From NCBI GenBank assembly GCA_008973525.1, contig WACJ01000521.1:2470394-2534393 (forward strand): 64,000 nucleotides of DNA, read 5' to 3'. Position numbers and translations under genes: made by a program. Each line of letters begins with the position of its first letter. Positions within the stretch are counted from its first letter, which is position 1. The notes under the pieces were generated by a model. The model saw only the letters and a list, made by a program, of their open reading frames with translations. It ran no database searches and was not told the DNA's origin. Origin of the DNA: Stenopsyche tienmushanensis. Taxonomy: Eukaryota > Arthropoda > Insecta > Trichoptera > Stenopsychidae. Shown here one piece after another: positions 49,388 through 60,538 of the stretch.

Positions 49388-52270
49388 ATGGATATACCAA
49401 TTTTGATTCTCAAAAAGTTAGGAATATTGGATATTGACAAAGATAAGGTTAGTAAATAATTATTATAAAATATGAAAAACTTTAATCGATCAATAATGAA
49501 TATTACACAATGTTTCAGATAATTAATTTTATTATAAATCATGAATTTGGTACATTTGATTATATATTATTAACAATTTGTGGAGCGTGTGCTTTATATG
49601 GATATACTATATGGCAAGCTAATTATTTTAAAAGGAGAGGGATTAAAAATATACCATTTGACTTTCCTTTTCTTGGAAATATGTATAAAGTTATAACTCA
49701 ACAAGAACATTTCAGAGATTTAGTTCATCGAACATACAAAGCTTTTCCAGATCAAAAGTGTGTAAATATTTTTTCCTTGTAGATACGAGATATATTTTTG
49801 ATTTTAAAAACAATTTATTTACTATAATAGGTATGTGGGACAAATGCAAATCAACCAGCCTTTAATCGTAATTAGAGATTTGGATATTTTGAAACAAATT
49901 GCGATAAAAGATTTCGATCACTTTGTTAATCATGAAGTAACTATTGATGAACATTCGGATTCGCTCTTTGGCAACCATCTATTTTCATTGAAAGGTTATT
50001 AAGCTATTTTTCAATTTTAAATTATTTATTTAGTACTCATTGTGATTTATCATTCTTTTCAAAATTAAAGATAATATCATATCTCCACTCTTAATACAGT
50101 TATAAAACCAAATTAAAATTGATTTAAAGTAAGACAAAAGTACTGTAAAACAAGTAAATTATAGTTTATGTTTTTAATATTCAGAGAAAAATGTACTGTT
50201 GTAAATCTCTAATTTTTGATAATGCTATTATTATATAATACATGGCTTCAAAACGGAGCTCAACCGAAAACCAGATAAACCTGCTGGAATAAGAACACCA
50301 CTTAATCAAATCTTATACTTTATTATTATTGCAATATTTTCGCCTAAATATGAACATTTGTAATGTATTATTTCCTTCGTCTTTATAATATAAATACTGC
50401 CTGATATGTAATATTAATTTACTTTGCTTGATAATATTTTATTATGTAATAATTAATTTTACACAGCAATAACGTTGCATTTTATACATTACAGGTGATA
50501 AATGGCGAGATATGCGTGCCACACTAAGTCCAGCATTCACAAGTTCCAAGATGAAAAATATGCTTGAATTCATAGCTGATATTGGGAATCAAATGGCAGA
50601 ATATTATTTGCAAAAAATGGAAGAAAGTGACAATCAAGGTTTATATTTAGCTAGTTTAATAGTATCTATCTTTTCTCGGCATTGTAAATTAAATTTTATT
50701 TGTCATTTTTATTTATTCTGTGATTTTTTAAAGAACGAGGTTTCATAGAAGTGGAAATGAAAGATGCATTTACGAGATACACAAATGATGTTATTGCATC
50801 CTCTGCCTTTGGAGTGAAAGTCAATTCTTTATCTGAAAGAAACAATGAATTTTATGAAATGGGCAAAAAATCTTCAGATTTTTCTGGAATACAACAATTA
50901 AAATTCTTTCTATTTTCCGCATTTCCAAAATTGATGGCGGTAATATTTTTGACCCTCATAGGATTAACTTTTTATTGTATTTTTGTCAATTGGAGTGTAA
51001 TTTTTGCCAATAGTTGACAAGAATTCCGCTTTTCAAAGAAGAAATTAAAGATTTCTTCCGTGGACTTGTATTGAACACAATGAAAACCAGAGAAGAACAA
51101 AATATCGTCCGTCATGATATGATTCATTTACTCATGGAAGCTAGAAAAGGATCCTTAGAACACGAGAGTGAAGAAAAAGAAGATGAAACTGGATTTGCAA
51201 CTGTAGAAGAATCTGAAGTTGGAAAGCGGAAAGTAAAAAGACGTACGTTTTCCTATATTTACGTTGATTAAAATTTATTAATCCACATAAACATAGATTA
51301 TACATCTTATTTAATTTGTAGAATGGACCGATGATGATATTGTAGCTCAGGCTCTGTTGTTCTTCATTGCTGGATTTGATACATCATCAACATTACTCTG
51401 TTTTATGGCTCATGAATTGGCTATCAATCCTGATATTCAAAAAAGACTACAAGAAGAAATTGATGAAATCGTTGAAGAAAAAGGACACACTTTGGAATAT
51501 AATGATTTATCAGGAATGAAATATATGGACATGGTTGTTTCAGGTAAGAAGACGACTATTCAGTAGTATTTTGAAAAGTCAAATTATAATAAAAGCCTAA
51601 TTTAATATTCATTTCCAGAGACATTAAGAAAGTGGCCACCGGCCGTTTCCACAGATAGACAATGTATAATTCCATACCAACTGCCACCAGCTAGCACTTA
51701 TTCTTTTAAAGGACATACTGTAATTATATACATACATTACATTTATAGCATAATGTGATATAATTATCAATATTGATTTATATCTGTATCTGCAGGTTAA
51801 GCCAGGTGAAGGTATTTGGATTCCGATCTATGGTTTCCATCACGATCCTCAATACTTTCCGGATCCTGAAAAATTCGACCCGGAAAGATTTTCAGATGAA
51901 AATAAAGGTGATATTCAACCTTTTTCTTACATACCATTCGGAATAGGTCCCAGAAATTGCATAGGTTAGTACTAAATATAATGTATATAGCCACAAGCTT
52001 ATCATAATTGTTTATGAAAAGGAATCAAATTCCTTATAATTTTAATTTTAATATTCACAATACTGCTTGGAATCTTCTAAAAAATGTTTTTATCTAGGTT
52101 CGCGGTTTGCTCTCATGGAAGCTAAAGCTGTTATGTTCCATCTGTTATCCAGATTTGATTTTATTGAAACAGAAAGAACTGAGAATCCTATTCAGCTTGC
52201 CACTAATACATTTAGCGTGGTTGCTAAAACTGGATTTTGGGTTGGATTGAAGCCGAGAGCAACTGAATAA
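49388..52270 (+). CDS. Cytochrome P450, CYP9-like (first of array)
   Basis: Exons: 49,388-49,447; 49,519-49,757; 49,831-49,994; 50,495-50,638; 50,734-50,939; 51,014-51,242; 51,322-51,543; 51,619-51,719; 51,796-51,964; 52,098-52,270. All are AG/GT and in phase; 1707 bases, 568 residues. It is an ER-anchored haem monooxygenase of the CYP3 clan. Features: N-terminal membrane segment in exon 2; I-helix AGFDTS (364-369); ExxR in ETLR (422-425); FDPERF (482-487); haem-binding [11 protein letters not shown] with ligand Cys510. [11 protein letters not shown] before the I-helix and [17 protein letters not shown] are typical of CYP9. A 20-residue leader exon ([18 protein letters not shown]...) precedes the anchor. 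An AATAAA lies at 52,331. CYP9 enzymes often metabolise plant toxins and insecticides; the substrate here is unknown. Confidence 0.93.
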
Positions 52271-52330
52271 TTAAAAAACAGCTATTTTTAATTCATATAA
52301 TACTCCATGTATTATTTTCAATATTTTTTA

Positions 52331-52336
52331 AATAAA
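52331..52336 (+). terminator. Polyadenylation signal of the first P450 gene
   Basis: AATAAA 61 bases after the TAA stop, in a T-rich 3' flank. It is the only canonical signal close to the stop. Confidence 0.6.
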
Positions 52337-52851
52337 TATTTATTAAAATGTGTTGATATATTAAAAAAAAAACATACTTTTTCTTATGAAATATCGAAAT
52401 ATTATTGAGAAATACTTGTCATTTGACATTGGTTTGCTTATCATCTGTATCCACCTATAATAATCATTATATCAGTATTATCTCTATTAATATCAAAAGA
52501 GAGATTCAATTTTTTATGGATAGAAATATGTATATATGTCTATTTGTGTGTGAAAAAAGCACAAGTACAATAATGCACAGTTGCATTCATGTGTGCTTGT
52601 GCGTACATAAAAATTGGATATTAAATGAATTATAGTTGTAGTTGTAATTAACAACTCTTCAATGTTAATTTTTTTTTTACCATTTTGATGTCAAATATAT
52701 TTAACTTAAACCAGTTATGTTAGTTTAGGACTCAGTAAAACACCAAATGCTTGCCACTTCCTTAACTATTATAAATAGTTTTTAGAATTGTTATAAGTTT
52801 TTTTTTTTTGCTATTTGAGAAGTACCTGTTTTTGTTACTAACCGATATTAA

Positions 52852-53300
52852 CCCTTTCAGACCCGATGTTTTTCTTTGGCAGAAAAATTGTCTTTTTTCC
52901 ATGTTCATTTTTCATGAAAATGCAGTGTGTATGTACATTGCAATGTACAAATGGGCTGGAATGGTGTAAAATAGTTTTTAAATTACCAAACCGATTTATA
53001 AAAATATTGTATTACAATTACAAAACTTTATATTACAAAATTTACTAGAAATTACTCTATTTTTAAAATCATATTATTATAAAAATTAGAAAAACATAAG
53101 TGTGGTAATTTTTTTCTTTATATTCAAACCAGCTGTTCGCTAAAGCTTGGCCAAAAGCGTGGAATATCATTCTCAAAGCCCATTTCCTGGATTTAATAAA
53201 TGAATAGCACTTCACTTCGTCTTCTTCGTCCTTTTTAATGAAATGGAGCACTAGATTTACAAATCGATTGTCTAGTTATTTCACTAATATAAAATCACCT
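52852..53300 (-). mobile_element. PiggyBac-like element, truncated (copy in unit B)
   Basis: The left end TTAA|CCCTTTCAGACCC and the TACATTGCAATGTAC palindrome match the unit A copy. The minus strand (53,069-53,251) reads SRKWALRMIFHAFGQALANS then WFEYKE, the conserved C-terminal helix of piggyBac/PGBD transposases. The right end with its TTAA is gone, so the end of the element was lost after duplication. Confidence 0.75.
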
Positions 53301-54218
53301 GGATCACTTATAACTATCAGACAATGTAATACTAAAATAATCAAATGACTTTATCATAACGTATGTCTAGGTTACTAATTTGCTTATTTAGAATGCGTTC
53401 CGAGTCTAGTCAGTGAGACTAATAATTAGTCATCTAGGACTAGATATATCTCTAAAATAATTAATTAATAGGATCAGATAAATACCCCTCGGAACTATTA
53501 TTTTATTAGAAAACCAGCAAGTCATCCTAATTAGAATTAAATATTAAATCAAATTCATTTCTCAATAATATATGCAAAATATATTTATAAATGTGATTTT
53601 CAAGAACATATCACACAAATTTTATAATCCTTTTTATCGAGTTTGCACATGTATATACAATCCTAGTATAACTAGAGATAAGACAAAATCTGGTACAAAC
53701 AACAGATAAGTTTCAATCCACGAAATTCAGAAATCTTATTTTATCTCATATTAATTTATAGTTTTAATATTTGATACAAATTCGACTATCTTCATTTGAT
53801 CATTTATTCTATGAATTTATTTTATTAAAAATTATTAATAAAAGACGATGATGTAAAAAAATACAATGCTTCTATTAAAACCAGTAACTCAAATATCAAT
53901 TTTTAGCCAAAATTTACTCAAAGGCCATCAGTTAACTGTAAAAACTATATAATAGGAAATAATGTTAAGTCAATGCAATACGATTTTATATGTATCATCT
54001 TGTATTTGTATTTTATAAATTCTCTTATAACATCACATGTCATCTAAGCTTTTATTTATCGAACAGACCGATATATATTTGCAGTTTGAAAATCACTGCT
54101 TATGATAAAGCGTTATCAGTATACAATTGCAATCTCGAAATTATCCATTATTTAAGAACAATAATTCAGTGAATTCAGTAGAGAAGTTGCTTTTATATCC
54201 GTTTCTGTAAAAATAAAA

Positions 54219-57086
54219 ATGGATGTACCTCTTTTGATACTCAAACAGTTAGGAATATTGGATATTGACAAAGAGAAGGTTAGTCTTAATGATTGTTATA
54301 ATATGTGATTTTTTTAAACCAATCAATAATAAATGATATAAAATATTTCAGATAATTAATTTTATTATAAATCATGAATTTGGTACATTTGATTATATAT
54401 TATTAACGATTTGTGGAGCTTGTGCTTTATATGGATATACTATATGGCAAGCTAATTATTTTAAAAGGAGAGGAATTAAATATTTACCATTTGACTTTCC
54501 TTTTCTTGGAAATATGTATAAAACTCTAACTCAACAAGAACATTTCAAAGATTTAATTCATCGAACATACAAAGCTTTTCCAGATCAAAAGTGCGTAAAT
54601 AACTTTTCCTTGTAGATACAAGCATTATTTTTAAATTTAAAAACAGTTTATTTACTATAATAGGTATGTGGGACAAATGCAAATCAACAAGCCTTTAATC
54701 ATGATTAGAGATTTGGATATTTTGAAAAAAGTTGCAATAAAAGATTTCGATCACTTTGTTAATCATGAAGTAACTATTGATGAACATTCAGATTCGCTCT
54801 TTGGCAACCATCTATTTTCATTAAAAGGTAATTAAGCTATTTTTCAATTTTAAGTCATTATAATTAAGTATATTTTAAGATTTACTATTAAAAAAGTATG
54901 CTTTAATTGATTTCTTCTCTATTATAATGATTCATTTAGTGCTCGAGCTATTTAATTAATCATTTTAGTTTATTACTATTTTCAAAGTCATCAGAAAATC
55001 AGGGAAACATACCTCCATGCTTAGTACAAGTATAAAACTATATATTAGGAATAATTTTAAATTATGTTATCGTTAATCAAAATATAAATTTGTAGATAGC
55101 TAATTTTTGCCCTAATTTAATAATGAAACTCAATTTTTTAAATTCCATATTAATAAACAGTGGAATACAAATGCCACTCAATGAAAGCTCATGCTTTATC
55201 GTTATTACAATATTTTTACCCAATTTTTATATAATGTGATTTTTATTATGCAATAATTAATTTTACACAGTAATAACGTTGCATTTTATACATTACAGGT
55301 GATAAATGGCGAGATATGCGCGCCACACTAAGTCCAGCATTCACAAGTTCCAAGATGAGAAATATGTTTGAGTTCATAGCAGATATTGGTAATCAGATGG
55401 CAGAATATTATTTGCAAAAAATGGAAGAAAGTGACAATCAAGGTAATTTAGCTTTATATATATATGATTTTCTCTGCTATATAAATTAAATTTTATTTGT
55501 CATTTTTATTTATTATGTGATTTTTTAAAGAACGAGGTTTCATAGAAGTGGAAATGAAAGATGCATTTACGAGATACACAAATGATGTTATTGCATCCTC
55601 TGCCTTTGGAGTGAAAGTCAATTCTTTATCTGAAAGAGACAATGAGTTTTATGAAATGGGCAAAAAATCTTCAGATTTTTCTGGAATACAACAAATAAAA
55701 TTCTTTTTGTTTTCCTCGTTTCCCAGATTGATGGCGGTAATAGTTTTGAACCTTGTAGAACTAACTTTTGTTTGTTTTTTTTTTTTTGACAATTTGAATA
55801 TAATTTTTATCAATAGTTAACAAGAATACCGCTTTTCAAAGAAGAAATTAAAGATTTCTTCCGAGGACTTGTATTGAACACAATGAAAACCAGAGAAGAA
55901 CAAAACATTATCCGCCATGATATGATTCATTTACTCATGGAAGCTAGAAAAGGATCCTTAGAACACGAAAGTGAAGACACTGAAGAAAATGAAACTGGAT
56001 TTGCAACTGTAGAAGAATCTGAAGTTGGAAAGCGGAAAGTAAAAAGACGTACGTTTTCCTATATTTACGTCGATCAAAATTTATTAATCCACATAAACAT
56101 AGATTATACATGTTATTTAATTTGTAGAATGGACCGATGATGATATTGTAGCTCAGGCTCTATTGTTCTTCATTGCTGGATTTGATACATCATCGACATT
56201 GCTCTGTTTTATGGCTCATGAATTGGCTATCAATCCTGATATTCAAAAAAGACTACAAGAAGAAATTGATGAAATCGTTGAAGAAAAAGGACACACTTTG
56301 GAATATAATGATTTATCAGGAATGAAATATATGGACATGGTTGTTTCAGGTAAGAAGACATGATTATTCAGTAGTAATTTGAATAGTAAAATTATAATAA
56401 AACTCTAATTTAATATTTGTTGTCCAGAAACATTAAGAATGTGGCCACCGGCTGTCGCCACAGATAGACAGTGTATAATTCCATACCAACTGCCACCATC
56501 TAGTACTTATTCCTTTAAAGGACATACTGTAATTATATACATTACATATATGGCATAGTGATATAATTATCAATATTGATTTATGTCTGTATCCACAGGT
56601 TAAACCTGGTGAAGGTATTTCGATTCCGATCTATGGTTTCCATCACGATCCTCAATACTTTCCGGATCCTGAAAAGTTTGACCCGGAAAGGTTTTCAGAT
56701 GAAAATAAAGGTGATATTCAACCTTTTTCTTATATACCATTCGGAATCGGTCCCAGGAATTGTATAGGTTAGTACCAAATGTAATATGTAAAATAAAGCC
56801 ACAAACTTATCATAATTATCTATAAAATGTATTAAAATTCTTTCTAATATTTATTTAAATTTTTACAAAACTGCAAGTACATAATCATCTATTAAGCTTT
56901 TTTTATTATTTAGGTTCACGGTTTGCTCTCATGGAAGCTAAAGCTGTTATGTTCCATCTGTTATCTAGATTTGACTTTATTGAAACAGAAAGAACTGAGA
57001 ATCCTATTCAGCTTGCCACTAATACGTTTAATGTGGTTGCTAAAAATGGATTTTGGATTGGATTGAAGCCAAGGGCAACTGAATAA
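54219..57086 (+). CDS. Cytochrome P450, CYP9-like (second of array, recent duplicate)
   Basis: Exons: 54,219-54,278; 54,352-54,590; 54,664-54,827; 55,299-55,442; 55,531-55,736; 55,817-56,048; 56,128-56,349; 56,428-56,528; 56,599-56,767; 56,914-57,086. 1710 bases, 569 residues. It has the same exon sizes and phases as the first gene except for one extra codon in exon 6 (EDTEENETG). Exons are nearly identical and intron edges are also conserved, so the copy is young. The motifs AGFDTS, ETLR, FDPERF and [11 protein letters not shown] (Cys511) are intact. Differences include WIP to SIP in the segment after VKPGEGI, and [11 protein letters not shown] to [11 protein letters not shown] near substrate-recognition site 5. 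It is likely a functional paralogue. No canonical AATAAA lies near the stop; ATTAAA-like sequence occurs at about 57,170. Confidence 0.92.
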
Positions 57087-57369
57087 TTAAAAAAGGAGTT
57101 TTTCCTAATTCATATTACACTTCATGTATTGTTTTTATCAATTATTTCCAATATTTTTTTAATAGTTGCTTATTAAAATTTATTGACATATTAAAAAAAG
57201 CTACTTTTTCTTATGAAATACAAAAATATTATTGTGAAATACTTGTCACTTGACACTGGTTTGCTTATCATTGGTATCCCCATATAATAATCATTATGAT
57301 ATCAATATTATCTCCATTAATAACAAAAGAGAGATTCAGTATTTTAATGGATAGCAATATATTTATAAT

Positions 57370-57870
57370 TTCAATGAAAACTTTTAAAATAAATATGAAT
57401 CATTTTTGTTTGATTCTTTGAATTCAATATTGGAAAATCCCATTCACAAATTCTTAAATAAAATAATACCTAAATTAGTCTATCTAATTACATGCAATGT
57501 ATGTATCATCCTTAGTAAGATCGCTTTTGCACAGAACTTATTCTTTTTGTTTGTATATTGATTGCATTAATTCAGTATCAATGATAAGTTTTTTAGCTAT
57601 TGTTACTCTGGAATAAAGTGTACATTTGAGGCAATTTGTAAATCTAGAATAAAATACATAATAATGTTTTAATTTTGACTCATTAAGTCATACAAAAAGC
57701 TTTTAAAAAGTCCTTAAGAAATGCAATATTGAAACTATGTTTTTTATCAAATTTTACAGACCACAAGTTGAAACTAAATATTCCATTGAAAGCGTTTACA
57801 TCTTCAATATCTAATTATATGAGACATTTTTTCATTGATAAGCTATCAGCTGATTTCCTCCAGAAGTATT
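57370..57870. other. Intergenic, no supported gene
   Basis: AT-rich flank after the second duplication unit. Short frames only. Confidence 0.5.
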
Positions 57871-58105
57871 TCTTACCCAACCTAACGTATAAATGGCAGT
57901 TACTTTTGAAAAAAAAATACTATGATAGAAAGTGTCTAGATGCTACGTTGCTTCCGTGATTGTACAGATCATAGAAAATGCCGCAAATAGCCCTAAAAGA
58001 GGACGGAGTGGCCATAATGTTTGTATGCTCAATCGGTCCGGTTTTCGGACCGCTGATATGACGGACGAGCGCCTCGCGATCAATCAGTGTTGATCCATAT
58101 AAAGT
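57870..58105. repeat. GGTCCG hairpin repeat, copy 6
   Basis: Contains CTACGTTGCTTCCGTGATTG, CCCTAAAAGAGGACGGAGTGG and CAATCGGTCCGGTTTTCGGACC in the same order as the 24.4 kb copy. It joins directly to an inverted Helitron-like segment at 58,080. Confidence 0.7.
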
Positions 58106-58432
58106 AGAATGGTTGATTAAAATAAAAACCATGCACAACTTTCGACCGGGTATTTTTTGTTTTGCCCAGTTGCGTCCGTGGCGGGCGCCTGCTTTGCCAC
58201 GCCCTTGTTACTACCCTGGATATGCGTGTACAATTACAACATGATGCATGCGCTAAACATTTCGCAAAACAAATTGTGTACACATACAATAGTTATACTA
58301 ATTCACAAACGTTTGCGAGTGTGTGCACAATAACTCGCCAAAATTACATTGCGAACAAATGAATGGTATCGGAACGTATACGGGTCAAACAAATACACAT
58401 TAATTTTCTTATATATATTTTTTTTAGGAATT
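58080..58432 (-). mobile_element. Helitron-like element, inverted copy
   Basis: Reading the minus strand from 58,432: an ATATATATAAG start, TTTGTTTGACCCGTATACG, GTAATTTTGGCGAGTTATTG, TTTTGCGAAATGTTTAGCGC and then AACAAGGGCGTGGCAAAGCA. These blocks match the element start at position 1, the copy at 25,498-25,740 and the piece at 3340-3500. Three minus-strand and plus-strand ORFs across it are repeat-derived. Confidence 0.5.
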
Positions 58433-58439
58433 ATTATAC

Positions 58440-60485
58440 CAATGCGTGTTATTACTTCAAGATAACATATATTCAATTGTGTTTATGAACTTCTGTAAAA
58501 ATATGATTAAAAAAATAGTTTCTGTAGCTACAAATGGCGCCCTTTCAATTATCAGAAAAATGAATGCTTCGTAGTTTTATTACAAAAAACACAAATTTAT
58601 GACGGATCCAATATTCATCATACACATCAAGAATGTACGAAGATAATTAACATGGAAAATGTGTTATCATACGAAATGATGAACTTCTAATGCGCTTAAG
58701 TTCTGAAAGAAGATGGACTTGTCATAGCATTCGTGGGGAATTTAATTTGGTAGACTAGTGATTTCTGATTTGTTTCTATTATATATTATGGAATTAAATT
58801 TCTGTAACAATTATTTAATGCTTAATTATAGCAAATCATCGATCAGAGGACTGTTCCTTTTTAAATGATGAATGATTAAGTATGGTAATTATATGATTTC
58901 TTATTCAGATGAATAGCAAATCTAATATTTATGATTGATAGAAGAAATGCGGAACGGAAGAGGTTGAAAATCTTTAGACTACATATATATTTATGTTGAA
59001 CGAGTTTATGTTTAGTTGTCGTTTGGTCTTTGAATCAAATGATCTATCATTGCGTTGGCGATCTTTAAACACTCAATCAGTGGTGGCTTGAGAGGTCATT
59101 GGCGCAATTTAAGTTTGAGGCCCCCTAGGCCCATTTTGTTTTTCGACCTGGAACAAATTTTAAAACTAAACGGCAAACGACCTGGATTTTCAGTTGAAGG
59201 TGGGTATTTCAACCACGATTTCTACATGCAGCGTAAAAGTGAAACCGTGTCTTTCAAAAGATAAGAATATTTTTTTTGAATCCTTTAACCCTTTGACTCT
59301 AGGCATGCGCCTTCTGCACCTATGAGTAAATCCGCCATTGTTTTTGTTTTAAGAAATGGCCATAATGGTCTTTACAATCCCCGATAATCTCACACTAAGA
59401 CACTTCAAAATGAACAGGCCGAGTCCTGCAACTCCCCCAATAAGTGCAGAGCCCGAATTTATGCAGGACTCTTTCCAAAAATAAACGCGCAATATAATAG
59501 TATTTTTTTTTCCTCTTTCAATATTTAAAAATTATTATACCAGGAGCACATATTGGTGAATCCAAAAATGTCTTCTCATTTTAATGGATCTTGGTATTTC
59601 CATTTTAGTATTAAATTAATTCAACAGAGGTCATCAGAACAACTCATTGAACGTAACTGAATCTATTTTGAGGTGTATTGGTCAGATGCTTTGTAAAAAA
59701 TGTTCTCATTTGTATTACTAGTAAATTAAAACAACCCTAAATAAACAATCAATTTTAATGGCTTGTATATAATATTAAAATATTCATTAAGCGTTGTGAC
59801 AGCCCTGAAGAAGAAATGCTAAAAATTCGTAGATAATCCCGCAGGATACTAATAAATATAATAAACTAGATTTACATACAACCTTATTTGAGTTGGCAGA
59901 CACCGGTGGTTGCCACGGCGTGCGTATAGATTGCAAACAATAGCCATACATTTTGACTTATATTTTCGTAGAATAGAATAAGAGACATATCAGACTTATA
60001 AAATAATAAGAGTAGGAGAATATTCCTCATTTTCATAGAAAGGTATGATTGCATCGACCAAAGCATTCATTATTCATAAAATATATACAATGGCTTGGCT
60101 ACTTTTTATTGCTATTAATTGTCTGAAAAATTTGAAATGGTTTTAAAAAGATTACACATACACTTGTACAAAACTGCGTAGTTGTTACAATAACGATATC
60201 TTTTTTAATGTTGCGAAAAAGTATCAACAACATCATTCAGATGACAATGTAATATCTCCACTTCATAAATCATCTTGATTTAAAACCACATACGAGACGC
60301 ATCAAAACGTAAATTGCATGTCTATCCTATTTAAGGATGTCATAGGTGTAGTAGCGTCAATTTAAATATTTATATGGAATTTAAATTGATAAATTGTCAG
60401 TCAATTTGTTAAATTCATGAAGTGTATCGAATCATTGCCTTTAATATATTAAGTCAAACGATTTTCTTATTTTGAACGTGATGGA
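58440..60485. other. Intergenic, no supported gene
   Basis: AT-rich. TTAACCCTTTGACTCTAGGC at about 59,287 resembles the starts of TTAA-type elements but no partner end was found. The 69-codon ORF at 59,055-59,264 has no recognised domain. Confidence 0.45.
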
Positions 60486-60490
60486 TAGCA

Positions 60491-60498
60491 TATAAAAG
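60491..60498 (+). promoter_or_regulatory. TATA box of the third P450 gene
   Basis: TATAAAAG lies 41 bases before the ATG at 60,539. Transcription should start about 25-30 bases downstream, near 60,520, which would exclude the out-of-frame ATGs at about 60,514-60,519 from the leader. An AG just before the start (TTTTAGAACATGG) also looks like an acceptor, so a 5' exon cannot be excluded. Confidence 0.6.
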
Positions 60499-60538
60499 CG
60501 ATTGTTAATAGTCATGATGTATTTATTTATTTTAGAAC

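Larger units (their letters stand above)
42262..52524 (+). repeat. Tandem duplication unit A (SLC37 3' flank to first P450)
   Basis: Blocks along this unit return in the same order and orientation in unit B. They are: GTATATATGTCTATTTGTGTG (42,265 and 52,528); AGGACTCAG.AAAA.ACCAAATGCTTGCCACTT (43,510 and 52,728); a piggyBac-like end at TTAACCCTTTCAGACCCGA (44,387 and 52,848); CATTCTCAAA..CCATTTCCTG (45,065 and 53,169); AAGTCATCCTAATTAG (48,667 and 53,519); then the P450 gene. The unit boundary to the left lies in the SLC37 3' untranslated region, just after its stop at 42,244. Confidence 0.85.
52525..57360 (+). repeat. Tandem duplication unit B
   Basis: After AGAGAGATTCA..TTTTATGGATAGAAATATG the sequence switches from the P450 3' flank to a copy of the SLC37 3' flank, which marks the duplication junction. 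The other P450 3' flank (57,325-57,370) shares the AGAGAGATTCA.TATTTTAATGGATAG.AATAT phrase, then diverges. Unit B is about half the length of unit A because the stretch matching 45.3-48.6 kb is missing. Confidence 0.85.
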
